A DNA stretch of 64,000 bases, from NCBI GenBank assembly GCA_025435555.1, contig JAIWWG010000011.1, positions 186,001-250,000 of the forward strand, given 5' to 3'. The translations under genes were made by a program, and so were the position numbers. Below the pieces are notes generated by a model that saw nothing but the letters and a program-made list of their open reading frames with translations, did not search any database and had not been told where the DNA came from. Shown piece by piece: positions 9,523 through 23,330 of this stretch. Numbering within the stretch: the stretch's first letter is position 1; the number at the start of each line of letters is the position of its first letter. Source of the stretch: Chytriomyces cf. hyalinus JEL632. Taxonomy: Eukaryota > Chytridiomycota > Chytridiomycetes > Chytridiales > Chytriomycetaceae.

Positions 9523-9553
9523 TTGAGTGGAAGATTTTATTTAACTATATTTC

Positions 9554-11337
9554 TCATACAAACATGAGGGAAAACGTGGCAAAGAGTGCAACCGCGACAC
9601 TGTATCCAGTCGCAATCGAATTGCTCGACTTGCTCGGGGATCCAGTGGCCGTAGGGTTGGCGGTAGTGACGGCAGCTCCACTGGCAGTAGCAGGGGCGCT
9701 GCTGACAGTCGAATTCGCAGGCTTACCGCCTGATTGAGCAAGAGCAATCGGACTCTTGCTGCCGGCAAAGAATGCAGCCAATTTGTTGGCACTCTGCTTC
9801 ACTGTTCGCTCCAGAGTACCTCCCTGCTGGTCCACATGAACAAGTCCCCAAGTCTGGTCAAACGTCAGCCATTCCAAATTGTCCAAAAGCGACCAAGCAA
9901 GGAAACCAAATACGGGTGTCTTGTCTTCAACCACAGCCAACTGAAGTCCAGCCGTGATCCCTTCAAAGAACGCTTGGCGATCCACATCGTTGACTGATTG
10001 CGAAAGGGGTCCAAAGGCTTCCGAAATGCTTCCGTATCCACATTCTGAAATCATGATGGGCGCAAGACCACCAACGCTGGAAGCCAAGAGAGGTCCATAG
10101 CTTCTTGACATCAATTGGGTGATGCCTCGAATGCCACCAGGGTACGCACTCTGCCATGGAACTTGGTCGGCTTTGATCGTCAAGGTGGGCGCAGATTGCC
10201 CGCTAACACCGTTGAAGTATTGAGCAGAGTAGTAGTTCAGCGCAACGTAATCAAGCGTTCCCTTCATCGTCGCCTTTTCAGCGGCTGTGAAGGCAGGCAA
10301 GAGAGCCCCATCCATGTCACCCGTCTTGACAGTCTTCAAGTATGCAGGGTAGTCGCCGTCTGCAGATGCCAGGGATCCCCACAACCAATCTCCCTGCGAC
10401 AGGGTGTTGATGTTGGCCTGCTCTACATCTGCAGGTGCAACAGGAATGTAGTAGGCGATAATCAGCGGCATACTGAACTTCATTTCGTACTGCGGGTACT
10501 TTGTGCGGGCAAGCTGCACAACAGCTCCGTGAGCAATGGATGTGGTTGCAACGCAGTTGTATTTGTCAGATTCCCGGCCGTTTTTGCCAGGGGGCCAAAT
10601 GTAAGCGTCACTGACGGGTCCAAACCCACGACCGCAGTACGCAGCAGGTTCATTGAATGTGAGCCAGTACTTGACGCGGGATCCAAAGTTTGCGTAAAGA
10701 ACATCGGCGTAGTTCGTAAAGTCCTTGATGAACATGTCCCTGTTCATGAGCGATCCGTACTGGTCTTCGCAAGCTTGGGGGGTGTCCCAGTGGTACATTG
10801 TGAGGACGGGTTGGATTCCGGCGTTCAAAAGTTCGTCAATCAGTCTCGAGTAAAAGTCGATTCCCTTTTGATTGACTTGGCCGTTACACTGAGGAAAGAT
10901 GCGGGACCATGCGACAGAGAATCTGTACATCGACGATTTGAAGGAGGCTATTTTCGATAGGTTCAGCATACAGGAGGAGAAGAGAGGCAGATGCGCACGA
11001 ACCCATCAGCGCAACATCTTCCTTCATGCGGTCGTAGTGGCCAGCCGTTTTGAACACATCTCCAGCGGCGATGGGATTTCCAGCACCCTTGGAAGCCACG
11101 AGTGAGTGATTGTTGAGAAACCAGTGATCCCAGACGCTGGGGCCTGTGTACATGTACGTGAAAGATGTAAGAGAGTGGGTTGAGTAGAGGAAGACACGGG
11201 GGTCACGTACCCTTCCCGTCCACGTTCCAGGCGCCCTCGACCTGATACGCCGATGAAGCAAAGCCCCAGGCAATGGATGGGATGTTCTGGGCGACAGCAG
11301 CGGTGGCCGCAACAACTGCAACAACTGCCAATTTCAT
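9554..11337 (-). CDS. Glycoside hydrolase family 1 beta-glucosidase, secreted, GPI-type tail
   Basis: Exons 11337-11211, 11143-11003 and 10947-9554 give 553 residues. The start encodes a signal peptide (MKLAVVAVVAATAAVA) followed by the GH1 opening (WGFASSAYQVEGAW). The acid/base glutamate is in TFNEP (about residue 187) and the nucleophile glutamate in ISECGYGS (about residue 388), a variant of the usual TENG. MYHWDTP, NYYSAQY and FGFLAWSLLDNLEW are further GH1 hallmarks. The last 90 residues are Ser/Thr/Ala-rich and end in a hydrophobic stretch (SVAVALFATFSLMFV), suggesting a GPI anchor. Role: cleavage of beta-glucosides at the cell surface. Intron 2 starts GTTCGT, a weak but in-phase donor. 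Confidence 0.92.
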
Positions 11338-11664
11338 TTCGATTTTGAGTACACCAAAAATAGATGGATCGAAACCCGCCCATCATCGCTCTACTTAAAA
11401 AGTGTTGAGAGGAGGCCTCGGGAACACGGCTGGCTGAATGCTACGAGGTAGGAGCTGGAGGAGAAGTGAACGAGGAACCCAACGCGTTGGGGAGAGAAGC
11501 ATCCAGACAAGCATCCAGACACGTTTCGAGTTCGGCCGGAATCATTTCTCAACAAAAAGTGATCACAGCGTGTTTAAACACGAGGAAGCGATGCCGGCAA
11601 TGCCAGATTCAGTAAACAGTCGCAGGGTTTGACAGGAATTATTCGGACTGAAATATTTGAATAA
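11338..11664. promoter_or_regulatory. Divergent promoter (GH1 / RAD51C) with an ACGCGT palindrome
   Basis: The 327-bp gap separates two divergently transcribed starts. It contains CCCAACGCGTTGGG at 11478-11491, a perfect 14-bp palindrome centred on ACGCGT, the MluI cell-cycle box bound by MBP1-type factors in yeasts. An MBP1-like gene lies elsewhere in this window. Use of the site is inference. Confidence 0.45.
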
Positions 11665-13209
11665 ATGGTTCCGGCTGGACCAGTTGCACGACCCCTCGCC
11701 ACATTCACAACGGATCCCGCCAGACGTGCCCTTCTCACAAACGCCGGTGTGCGGAACTCGTTGGATGTCCTGCGCGTGGGAGGTGTGCCATCGTGATCAG
11801 CTGTACCCTATTGACTCATCCGTTTACAGGTTCAGGGCTGGAACCAAGCCTTTCGAAACAAGCAGGCCCGGGTGCGTGCAATGCATTCACGATATACCAA
11901 CAGACACTCATGCCTGTTATTCACTCTCACAGACGGATTCGAATCAGTCTCTGCGTGGGATGCAATGAAGAAAGAGCACGAGCGTGTCGCTCTGATAACG
12001 GGGTCGCGAGCCGTCGATGCCGTCATTGGTGGTGGATTCGCATGCGGTTCCGTGTTCGAACTGACAGGGCCGCCAGGCCTTGGGAAAACTCAGTTTAGGT
12101 GCAACAACTTTGTTCAAGCTCGCTCTTTCGACATCACTTGCTAATCTGCGAACATCTCTGACAGCATGCAGATGTGCATTAATGTTCAGTTGCCAGTCTC
12201 TCAGGGCGGAGCCGACGGACAGGCCATCTACATTGGTTCTCATACTTGAACACACCAGCTTCGAACGAACTCGATCTGACAGACAATTATTTACAGACAC
12301 GGAAGGATCCTTTTCAGTGAAGCGCGTTGCCGAGATGGCGCAATCGGCCATCGCCAAAATGGACATGACGAGGAAAGTCACGCTTGAGCAGATGCTCAAC
12401 AACATTAAACTGTTTCGCGTGCACGATCACATTCAACAAATGGCGCTTCTGAATCAACTTGAAAGTGTTCTTTCAAAGGCTCCGCAGGTTTTTTTACTTC
12501 GCTTTTGTTTTCTTTGCAGCCGTTTACACCTATCTCGAACAGATTAAGCTTATTGTCCTGGACAGCATTACATTTCACTTTCGGTTTGGAAATCACATCG
12601 TATTCCCTTTGACTGCTTGGAATACTCATCTGTTTGATTAGGCAGGGATTTGGTGACATGGGGCTTCGGTCGCGTCTCCTGACAAGCTCAGCTCAAATTC
12701 TGCGCAAGCTTGCGGGAACGTATTCAGTCTGTGTGAGTGTCTGAAATAGATTCCAGCAGCATGCATCCTCCTCTCCTGACAAACAATGCGTCGCAGATTC
12801 TTGTCATCAACCAAATGACCACCAAAATTATCAAAGTTGGTCTTGAAGATTACTCAGCACTGGTTCCTGCCCTTGGTACAGTTGAAGCAGTGCAAGAAGT
12901 TCTTTTACTTAACTCAGTCTCGCGTTGTACCTTTCCAGGTGACAGTTGGGGCCATGCCTGCACAAGCCGACTCATTCTTTACATGCAAAACAACACCAGG
13001 TCTGGAATCTGATCATGTCAAAAGCTTCTTGTAAACGTATTCTTTCTACTTAAAGATACGCCATGCTTGTCAAGTCTCCAAATCTCCCAGAAGCAGTAGC
13101 AGAGTATACAATATCGGTGAGGCACATCCCTGATTAAATTTACAAGGTGTACAGCTTTAAAGACGTGTTGTTCCAGGAGTCTGGAATTCAAGATATTCCT
13201 CGCGAATAG
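11665..13209 (+). CDS. RAD51C: RAD51 paralogue, RAD51C-like recombinase
   Basis: Eleven exons: 11665-11782, 11830-11871, 11933-12098, 12165-12235, 12297-12464, 12520-12583, 12642-12732, 12797-12875, 12939-12999, 13056-13116, 13177-13209; all junctions keep frame, giving 317 residues. The N-terminus has a short helix-hairpin-helix-like part (residues 1-45). The RecA core shows Walker A GPPGLGKT (about 99-106), IYIDTEGSF, Walker B LIVLDS (about 199-204), LVINQMTTK and LVPALGDSWGHA, the last being typical of RAD51C. RAD51C acts in homologous recombination, assisting RAD51 filament formation and Holliday junction processing in the nucleus. Other RAD51 paralogues are possible, but DSWGHA after NQMTTK favours RAD51C. 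The start MVPAGPVA is the only in-frame ATG close to the conserved region. Convergent with the MAPK gene. Confidence 0.85.
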
Positions 13210-13370
13210 AAATACCCTCTTTGCCATAGGATTAAACCTCAATTTTAGCAGTTTCGGTTTGACCCAACCAGACTTTTTTTTTTCGCGTCTGTTGCGGCTT
13301 GTGACTCTTGAGATGGCATCCATTTATTTTTATCATGAAATCAAATAAAAGAAACAAGTAAAAAACGCGT

Positions 13371-15233
<1,863 letters not shown>

Positions 15234-15283
15234 TGTTACTCAATTTATCAATCTATTTTTAAATAAATAAAGTCACAGAAAAT

Positions 15284-15962
15284 ATGAACGGCATCGAAGA
15301 CCTGTCAATACCAAAGAGCATTGTTGCGCGCATCGTCAAAGGCACCCAGGTACCTCCCTTATAGCATCAATGAAGCCAAAAACAGTGCGTTAAACTACGA
15401 TGGGAACAGGTCAACGGCATCCACGCTAACATGCAAAGAGAGGCCAAGGATGCGTTTGTCAAGAGCTGCACCGTCTTCATCAGTTACATCTCGACACAGT
15501 TAAAATCAAACTTCATTCTTGCAGTCCATCTCTGTCGTCTGACCCCATCAACTGTCTTTCCTACTCTCAGAGCAGCAGCGCTGGCACGCAAAAACGGACG
15601 CAAAACAATCACAGCAGCGGATGTGTACGAGGCGCTTTCGAATTCGCAGTTTGACACGTTTGTCCATTCTTGCAAGGAGGACGCTGAGGGTAAATTGTTG
15701 TTTTTCTGTTGCTTGGGCCGGACAGAGTCGGCTGAAACCAATGTTGCAATCAGCATTTAATAATCGCGAGCGAGAGAAGCGGTCAGCGCAAACAAAGAAT
15801 CTGCGCGAAAAGAAAAAGGCTGCGTCTGGAAAAGGAGCATCGCGGAACAGCATCGCAAGTCTGAATGAGGCCGACGACGATGACGGCGAGGCTGAGGCTG
15901 AGGCGAAAAGAGCCCGCGTTGAGAATGAAACAGTCGAAGAGGAGACAAATGTTTACGCTTGA
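15284..15962 (+). CDS. DPB4: DNA polymerase epsilon histone-fold subunit (Dpb4/POLE3)
   Basis: Four exons: 15284-15349, 15410-15498, 15571-15689, 15754-15962; 160 residues. The histone fold (about residues 5-90) reads EDLSIPKSIVARIVK, then VNGIHANMQREAKDAF, VFISYIST and ARKNGRKTITAADVYEAL, which aligns without gaps to POLE3 ([20 protein letters not shown]). It is followed by a basic coiled stretch (EREKRSAQTKNLREKKK) and an acidic tail (EADDDDGEAEAEAK), also typical. The subunit pairs with Dpb3/POLE4 to hold polymerase epsilon on DNA and handle parental histones; the same fold serves in CHRAC-type remodellers. Intron 3 is placed at 15690-15753 because that acceptor alone restores the frame of the tail. 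Confidence 0.9.
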
Positions 15963-16354
15963 TGTCCGATTTTTTGTATTTGTACCAATAAATCTGTATT
16001 TTTTTTCATCAATTCCCCACAGCTCCTCCGCGTTTGCTTTCTAGGATCGTTGCTTGTGCGGCACTCTTCCGCGTCTCCTTAACTGCACTTGCCATCAACC
16101 ATATACTGTATGTAGAGGATCAGCTGACAGCAGGGGGGAATGTTAGCTGGGAATTGTTCAGAGGCACAAATTTCACACCATATCGGCAGTGCCAGTGTCA
16201 CAGTTCTGAACCACGACCGTGCTACGGCAGGCGTGCATTGACGCAGCGGCGACCGTTTTATCGGTAACGTGTGGAAATTTTTCCCTTGTTTCAGGTAACC
16301 CGTTTCAGGTACAAAACTTCAGATACTTTCAAAAGCATCGAAATCACATCCAGA
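15963..16354. other. Intergenic, no gene seen
   Basis: 3' flank of DPB4 (AATAAA near 15988) and the left edge of the ankyrin duplication, whose similarity to the second copy begins around 16210. Nothing else is recognised. Confidence 0.4.
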
Positions 16355-17389
16355 ATGATAAACTACATCCCAGTTGAAATCCAACAACACATTCTGATAC
16401 ACCTGCCTGTCGACAAGAACTTGGTCAAGCCACCATGGATTTCAGAAGACATGCTATTCGTCATGAGGCACATGCAGGCCGCAGTCGACCGTGACGAGGT
16501 CGATTTCATGGCCTGTCAGTACTTTCCATCCTTTTATCGGGCAGCATGTCTCTCTCTGAAAGTCTTTTGGACTTTTCCATCAATTTGGATATCAAGTCGG
16601 GAATGTGTTGAAAGTTCCATCAAACTCGCAGTTCTTCACCGAGTAATCACTTACAGTGTGCCTCAACGGTACGACTACAATGTCAAACTTCGGGAATTCA
16701 TGACGGTGAACGTCTTCATATGGGCGGCAGCACATGGCGCGATTGATGCCGTGCGTTTGCTGCTGCGCTGCGGCATACAGACGAACGAGCCTTTCATGGG
16801 CATTGCTCCATCCATCTTAAACGCAAATCTCGCATTCGATCCAGCAATTGAATTCAATGCGGCTCTGCTTATTGCAGGCTCCAGCGGGGAGAGAAACATG
16901 GTAGAGCTTCTTTTGCAAGATCCGAGGGTCGATCCAAACGCAACCTTCATGCAGAGTGTTGATTGGGAGCACCAACCAAAGTTCATCGAACAGCGCAACA
17001 GAGTTCTGCTTGCTGCTGCCAGGCTGGGTCGAGATCATATTGTGCGACTACTTCTGTCTCTTGTCGAGGCCTCGAAAGAGGGCCTTGTACGCATTGTTAA
17101 AACGCAAGTGAATGATGGACGTGCCAAAGGTTCATGGCAGAACTCAGCTTGTCTGCGTGAGCATGCGTGACGGTCACTTGGCTGTTGTAAAACTGCTTCT
17201 CACAAGGACTGACGCTGATATAAACGCGCATGAAATGGTAGAAGAAGGTTGGTCAGATACACGCATGTCTTCGCCACTTCGCGAGGCTCGAAGGAATGGA
17301 CATGATGATGTGATGGAATAACTGCTTAAAGATGCGCGTTTAGACATGAGCAGCATCGAAGACAGCGACGACAACGACAACGACGACTG
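16355..17389 (+). pseudogene. Ankyrin-repeat protein with F-box-like N-terminus, copy 1 (broken)
   Basis: Starts MINYIPVEIQQHILIHLP, an F-box-like LPxEIxxxILxxLP pattern, then continues to ankyrin-like helices (WAAAHGAIDAVRLLLRCG, MVELLLQDPRVDPNA, LAAARLGRDHIVRLLL). The first frame ends at about 17170 (LREHA). One-base displacement continues the repeat (DGHLAVVKLLLTRTDADIN), and a TAA near 17322 stands where copy 2 has a tyrosine codon. Such F-box/ankyrin proteins are usually substrate adaptors, often in expanded lineage-specific families. With one frameshift and one stop the gene looks inactive, though its similarity to copy 2 shows it is a recent loss. Confidence 0.7.
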
Positions 17390-17548
17390 AAAGGACAATT
17401 ACGTTTGCGTCTTTTCTTATGAATAAACGCTTAGCAAGCAATGTGCTACGGTAGGTATGTATTATTGATGAGCAAAATGTGGAATATTTTGCCTTTTTTT
17501 CACGTTTCCAGGTTCAGGTGCAAAACTCCTGTTATTTTATTTTTGCAA

Positions 17549-18588
17549 ATGATAACCACCAGCCCAGCTGAAATCCAGCAACTCGTTCTGACCCATCTGC
17601 CCATCGACAAGAACCTGGCCGAGGCGGTGTGGATCCCAGAAGACATGGTAATCGTGATGAGGCACATGCAGGCTGCAGCCGACCGCAAGGAGGTCGAGTT
17701 CAAGGACTGGATGCATATACCGCCCTTTTATCGTGCCGCGTGTCTCTCAACAAGAATTTTGGGTTTACAACTCAGCGGATTGGGGAGCAAAGACTGAACG
17801 TGTTGAAAGCGCCGTCAAACTAGCAGTTGCTCACGGAATAATTGCTTCCGATGCGCCTCAGCGTTGCCACGGCTTCTGCCCTTTCTTTCAGCAAGATCCG
17901 TCGATGAATATCTTCATATGGGCAGCAGCGCATGGAGCGACGGATGCAGTGCGCTTGTTGCTGCGGTGTGGTGCCCAGACGAGCGAGCAGTTCATGGGCA
18001 TTTCTCCAGCCATCTTGAACGCAAAACTCGCATTATTTCGATCCCGCAGCTGGCTACAATACTCCACTGTTTTGTGCATGCGCCAGCGGAAACAGAGAAA
18101 TGGCCGAGCTACTTTTACAAGACCCACCCGTCGATCCTAACGCACCCATCATGGAGAGGGTCGGATGGGGAGCCCCACGGCTCAACAGACACTTCCATGC
18201 CGCCGTTGCGAATGGTCACGAAGGTGTTGTACAGCTGCTTCTCTCTGACCAGAGAAGGAACGGCGAAGAGAGTGAGGCCCTTATCGAGGCATCGCATCAC
18301 GGTCATTTGAACATTGTTGATTTGCTGCTCAAGGATAGCCGTGCAAGTGCTTCATGGGTGGACTCAGAGTGTTAACGTGAGGCATGTGCGGCAGGCCATT
18401 TGGCTGTGGTAAAACTGCTTCTCACAACCACAGATGCGTGCGAAGTTGGAACTTGGTCGTCACTTCCAAGCACTGTTGTGTCTTCAGCACTTCGCGAGGC
18501 TCAAAAGAATGGGCGTACTGATGTGGTGGAGTACCTGCTGAAAGACCCGCGCTTGGACTTGAACTGCGTCGCAAACAGGGACGACTGA
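17549..18588 (+). pseudogene. Ankyrin-repeat protein with F-box-like N-terminus, copy 2 (broken)
   Basis: Tandem paralogue of the gene at 16355. It opens MITTSPAEIQQLVLTHLP, then the same WIPEDM…MRHMQAA block, WAAAHGATDAVRLLLRCG, MAELLLQDPPVDPNA, HGHLNIVDLLLKDSRA and VVEYLLKDPRLDLN. Similarity switches frame near 17750 and again near 18045, and a TAA at about 18373 lies in a repeat, so at least three lesions are present. About 100 bp upstream of each start is also shared, so the duplicated unit is about 1.2 kb. The region 18589-18876 beyond it holds nothing recognised. Confidence 0.7.
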
Positions 18589-18876
18589 AAGAAAGATGCC
18601 GTGATAAATAAAATATCGTCGAAAAAGAACTCAAAGCGTCTGGAATCAGCCAACTTTGGAGAGCTTTAAACCAACGGAGGGCTGCAGGGGGGCGGCATTA
18701 CAATCAGATGCATCTGCCAGGACTCTTTCCAACCGCCAAAGATCAGTTTATTTTCACCCGCGCTTATTAAAAAAGTCACCCCAAACGCAACATCCAAACC
18801 AATCTCCTTATGGACTGGACCATCACTTCCACTTCCCAACCTCAACCAACAAATAAAAAAACCCAACATGAGGTTT

Positions 18877-21800
18877 TTAAAACAGCTCCTCTCTCGCGCG
18901 ATTGTCCGAAAACAAATAGTTTGTCACAACTTCAACAATCCATGCACCTCCAAAGTCAAATGCCATCGCTCCAAGAAGCTTGTATCGGAACTGAGGCAAA
19001 TAAGATATGATGACGAATTTAATTTATAAAATTACAATGCATGCTGTGGTAAACACTTACATCGCCTGGGAATGGAACCAGAGACATGGAAGAGTTGAGT
19101 TCGGGAGAAATTTCAGAAGCAGCAGCCACGGCGATGCATGAAACCATCAGGAGACTGTTGTACAGAGACTTGTTTGCAAACAGGCTTTCTCGGAATGGTT
19201 CACCCTGAAAAACAAGCAGCATCAGCGATTCATCCTGCCTCAGAATTCGACAACCACATTGTCCAAATTGTCCAAACCTGGTAATTGATTGCAAAGGTTG
19301 AAATCTGCATGATCAAAGAGACGAGGTACACAGCCGAGTTGAGCAAGTTGGGCTGGAATTCCGCGTCCAGTTTAATTTCATCCCTGCCAAGAATACAAGT
19401 TAGTGCCACATCTTTGCCGCATGAAAAGGCACAAATGCACTCAACAGTTCTTCCGAATAATCAATCGCCTGCAGTCTAATGTACGCCAACGCTGTTACAT
19501 GAATCGCGACTTGTCCCAACACACTCAGGATAATGTAAAAGTTGAAGACATTTGCCTGGGGGCGCTTCTTGGACAGTCGTTCACATGCGCTTGATTTCGC
19601 AATTCCAAAGAAGCAGATTGTAATCAGGAAACCTGCAATAGTAGCTTGCCTGGCATAAACTCCATGATCAGATGGCACAATATGAAAACTGGTTTCAACA
19701 AGACCGCCTCACCAGTCTCCTTGTTTGATTCCAGCCAAGTATTGTACACTCATGGAGTATGCGGAAATCAAGCAATTGAGCGCGAGAATTTTGTACATTT
19801 GCATCATTGCAACCAGTGTGGCTCGGCCTTGTCTGATAATGTTCACGACTGGTGAAATATGGTGAGACTATGGACCAATGCAGTGAAAGCTTTCAAGTTA
19901 TTACCAGACATGACAGTTCCCAATTTAGATGTGAAGGGAGCTGCCACAGATGCATCACCAAATTTGATGGTCGGTGCCTCAAGGTCTTCCATATCTCCAA
20001 GCATCGTGTTCAGTGCCTGTGTTACCATAAAACTCGTAAGTTCTAACCAGCCGAGAATTGTGCGACACGTACCTCCATTTGCTTGGCAAACTCTGCTTTA
20101 GGGTCCTGCAAAAGAATAAACACTCATCAATAAAAACCAGCAAGTATAGAAAAGCAACACGTACCTTCACGGCCGGAGCACCAGCGCTTCCAGCAGCAAC
20201 CTCCGTTTTGTTTTCAACCGCGCTACCAGGAGCAGCAGCACCAGCGACCAAAGGCGGCGGTGGCACAGGCTGCCATCCAAGCTTCTCTCTCAACTCTGTC
20301 TGCTTCTTAGCCATCTCAATCCGTCTACGATCCATCATGTTCTTGGTATACGCTTCGATTTCTTCCTGATTTCCATCCAGCAACGCAATTCCAACATGTG
20401 CTTGCTTCAAAGCGCCAACATCGTTGGTTCCATCTCCACACATGAGTGTGTGGTATCCAGCGCTTTTCAGTGCATTCAGAATATCTTCCTTTTGGCTTGG
20501 ACTGACACGCGCGTATACCCAAATACGCGGCAAGAGAGCAGCGAAGCATGGCTTGTTGTAGATAGCAGTGAGACCGCGGCCAGTTGTGCACAGGTGAAAG
20601 TCAGCGAGACGCGGGTCCTTCACAGGGTTCGAAATGTCGACTGGGATGGTAGTTTCCTCGTCGACCGTTTGCCAAGACACTTCTGAAATAAAACATTCTT
20701 CAGCAAAACGAACCAAATGCTGTCGCAATCAAATCGAAAACGAACCAGATTCTCCTTTGACATCCAGAATCAAAACAGGCTTCGAGACAATACCAACTTC
20801 TTTTGCGACGTGGCACGCGGTAAGAGCATTATCACCAGTGATCATCACGCACTGGAATGCAGCCATGTAAGAAAAATCGAAGATACGCGAGATTTAAAGA
20901 GACAAAAAATCTCACTCTGTGCGACGAATTGTTGAGCATCTCAATGGCAGTTGCAGAGTCAGGCTTTAAAGGACAGAAAAAGATCAAAAATCCAGCGAAA
21001 ATCAAATTGCTTTCAACGGATTCACGAGAAACTTCACGGATCTATGGGGCGTTATGTGAGAAATCCTGTGTTTACGGAAAAAAAAAACAGAAACAAACCT
21101 GGGAAGTCTTCATCTCAGTCGCAACACGGTATCCAAGCGCAAGAACACGACTTCCTCTCATTGCCCAATACTTGTAAACCGAATCATAATCCGCAGGCAC
21201 ATTCAAAAACATGGATCTCAGCGTTTCGGGAGCACCTTTCACGGCGACAAAGATTTTCGCAGCGCTTCCATCCGCTTCTTTCAAAACAGACAAGGTACTC
21301 ATGCGCTTCAATGCTGAGCTAAACGCAAAGCGACGCATGATTTTCAATTCCACTTTGCCGCCCGTTTCAACATTCTTTGGGCGGACACATTCATCCTTGC
21401 CCAACATCCATTCAATTGATTCGAGCGTGTTCTTTTCCATCGGGTCTCCAATGATACCGTCTTCGCCTTCGAGCTGCACGAGTGCATGTGCAGCGGCGAG
21501 GGTGTAAGCGGTGTATTTTGGCACAGTCAGTGGTTTGTACAAGGCTTTCGTGTCTGCTCCGAGACCAGAAACACCTTCTACGAGAAGATTCTCGGCCGTT
21601 CTACCAAAATTATTGATCATCATTCAGTTCAAGAAAACTGACAATTGCTTCCAATGGTATAACTGAACACTCACAGAGTTCCCGTCTTGTCGAAACAGGC
21701 GACATCAATCTTTCCGGCGAATGGAATGCGGAACGGCTCAGTGCAGAAAATATATTGCTTCACGAGGGACATCAAGGAATTGTTGACGGCCATGGACAAC

Positions 21801-23330
21801 TCCATGGGAAGCTCAGGTGGAACAACGGAGGTAATGATCAAGATACAATCCAGCAAAATCTTGCTCTTGACGCGTTCTTCGTTCTTTGTTCCTTCGGTCC
21901 AGACATACCATGCGGCAGCAATGGCGAAAATCAACAGAAACAGGATGAAGAAGAGAGATTCGGCATTATTCGCAGTGATTCGCTCAGTCCCGTAAATGAT
22001 GGTTCGCACAAGTTTTCCTTGCTGAGTCGAAAACCCCGTCTTTAACACACACGCAATGCAGCCTTTGTCGGGCGCAATCATCGATGCATTTTCAGAGGCA
22101 GGAGTGACTTGCAAGATTTTGGTTCCGCCAAACAGAACGTGATTTTTATCCGTCTCCATGTCGAAAACATCGGTCATATCCCTCACACCGATCGATTCCT
22201 TCAACTGGGGAGTGGATTCACCCGAGAGCATGGCCTCATTCGCAATACAAGATCCATCAATGACAACCATATCTGCTGGAACGGGGCAATCTTCTTCACT
22301 TCGTAAAATGGAGCAAATATCGCCTGGAAGAAGTTCGTCCGTTTGAATGTCTTTCCACACGCGGTTTCGATACACTTTGATTGAATACGGTTTGATGGAC
22401 ATAGCGCGAAACTCTTGGAGCGTCTTAAGTCTCTGAATTCGGAAAAGAGGATGATGAGTTCAAACGGCCAAACATACTTCAAAGCTAGAGTGCGAACCTG
22501 AAACACGACCGTCGACTCAAACACGACAAGCATAAACAAGGTAAACAGCGAGTAGTACCACATATCATCCAAGAACCACAATGCAACACAAAACAATTGA
22601 AAAACAAAGAACGGCGCGATAGCGTGTTCTTTGAAAAGTTCGACAAAAGTTGGGATGGGAACATCAAACTGGTTCAATCCGTAGAGATCAATGGCCGTGG
22701 TAACATCGTATTGCGTCGTGAGGCCACGAGTTGCCTTCAGCTCTTTGACAGTCTTTCCATCATCGGACGGGAAACGCAGCTTTGAAAAGACTTTTTTGTC
22801 GGGATTGTAAATGTACTTTTTCTTTTGGAAGAAGAAGTACGGAGTGGCCTGAGTTCACCAAAGTGTTAAATTGGGGGTTGATTTTCGCGAAAACGTCAAC
22901 GGAATCTCCATCACCTTCCCCTCAATCGACATTTCCAGAATGGGACACATTGCAGCAGCACCATTGTGCGGAGTAGGCACAATCTGAATGAGCTTCGCTT
23001 TGAACGGGTCCACTTCCTGTTGGGGAGTGAAACTCAATATAAAATGAAAAACAACAACAAAAGGGCGGCGCTTACCTTCCCACATGTCAGGAACGCTCTT
23101 GCACCCACGCTCCACTGGCAAAGCAGCAGTGCGAGCGCATTCGCGGCGAGAAGAAGAATCAGCGATAGCATCGCAAACTCGTTCGACCCAAAGACGCTCT
23201 CGAACAGTGCAAAGTACACGTACGCCCAGCCAGCATAGATGGCAACAAACGGGGCAAAGTACAAGTGCTGGGTGAAGGGAAGAGGGTTGTGCAGCGATGA
23301 AACTGCGATGCTGTGTGATTGCACGAGCAT
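18877..23330 (-). CDS. SPF1: P5A-type ATPase (Spf1/ATP13A1), ER transmembrane-helix dislocase
   Basis: Fifteen exons: 23330-23076, 23016-22915, 22848-22498, 22432-21675, 21600-21099, 21041-20916, 20851-20746, 20682-20165, 20105-20073, 20016-19905, 19848-19713, 19649-19410, 19383-19278, 19204-19061, 18990-18877; about 1200 residues, the family's usual size. Motifs: SGESTPQLKE (A domain), P5A signature PPELPMELSMAVN, phosphorylated DKTGTL, KGAPE, MCGDGTNDVGALK and IKFGDASVAAPF. Spf1/ATP13A1 removes misinserted tail-anchored and signal-anchor helices from the ER membrane. Exon 9 is a 33-nt micro-exon. The junction between exons 12 and 13 is odd: frame is kept only with a 26-nt intron (19384-19409), or there is a one-base indel in a GGG run. 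The start MLVQSHSIAV fits the short N-terminus of fungal homologues. Confidence 0.92.
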
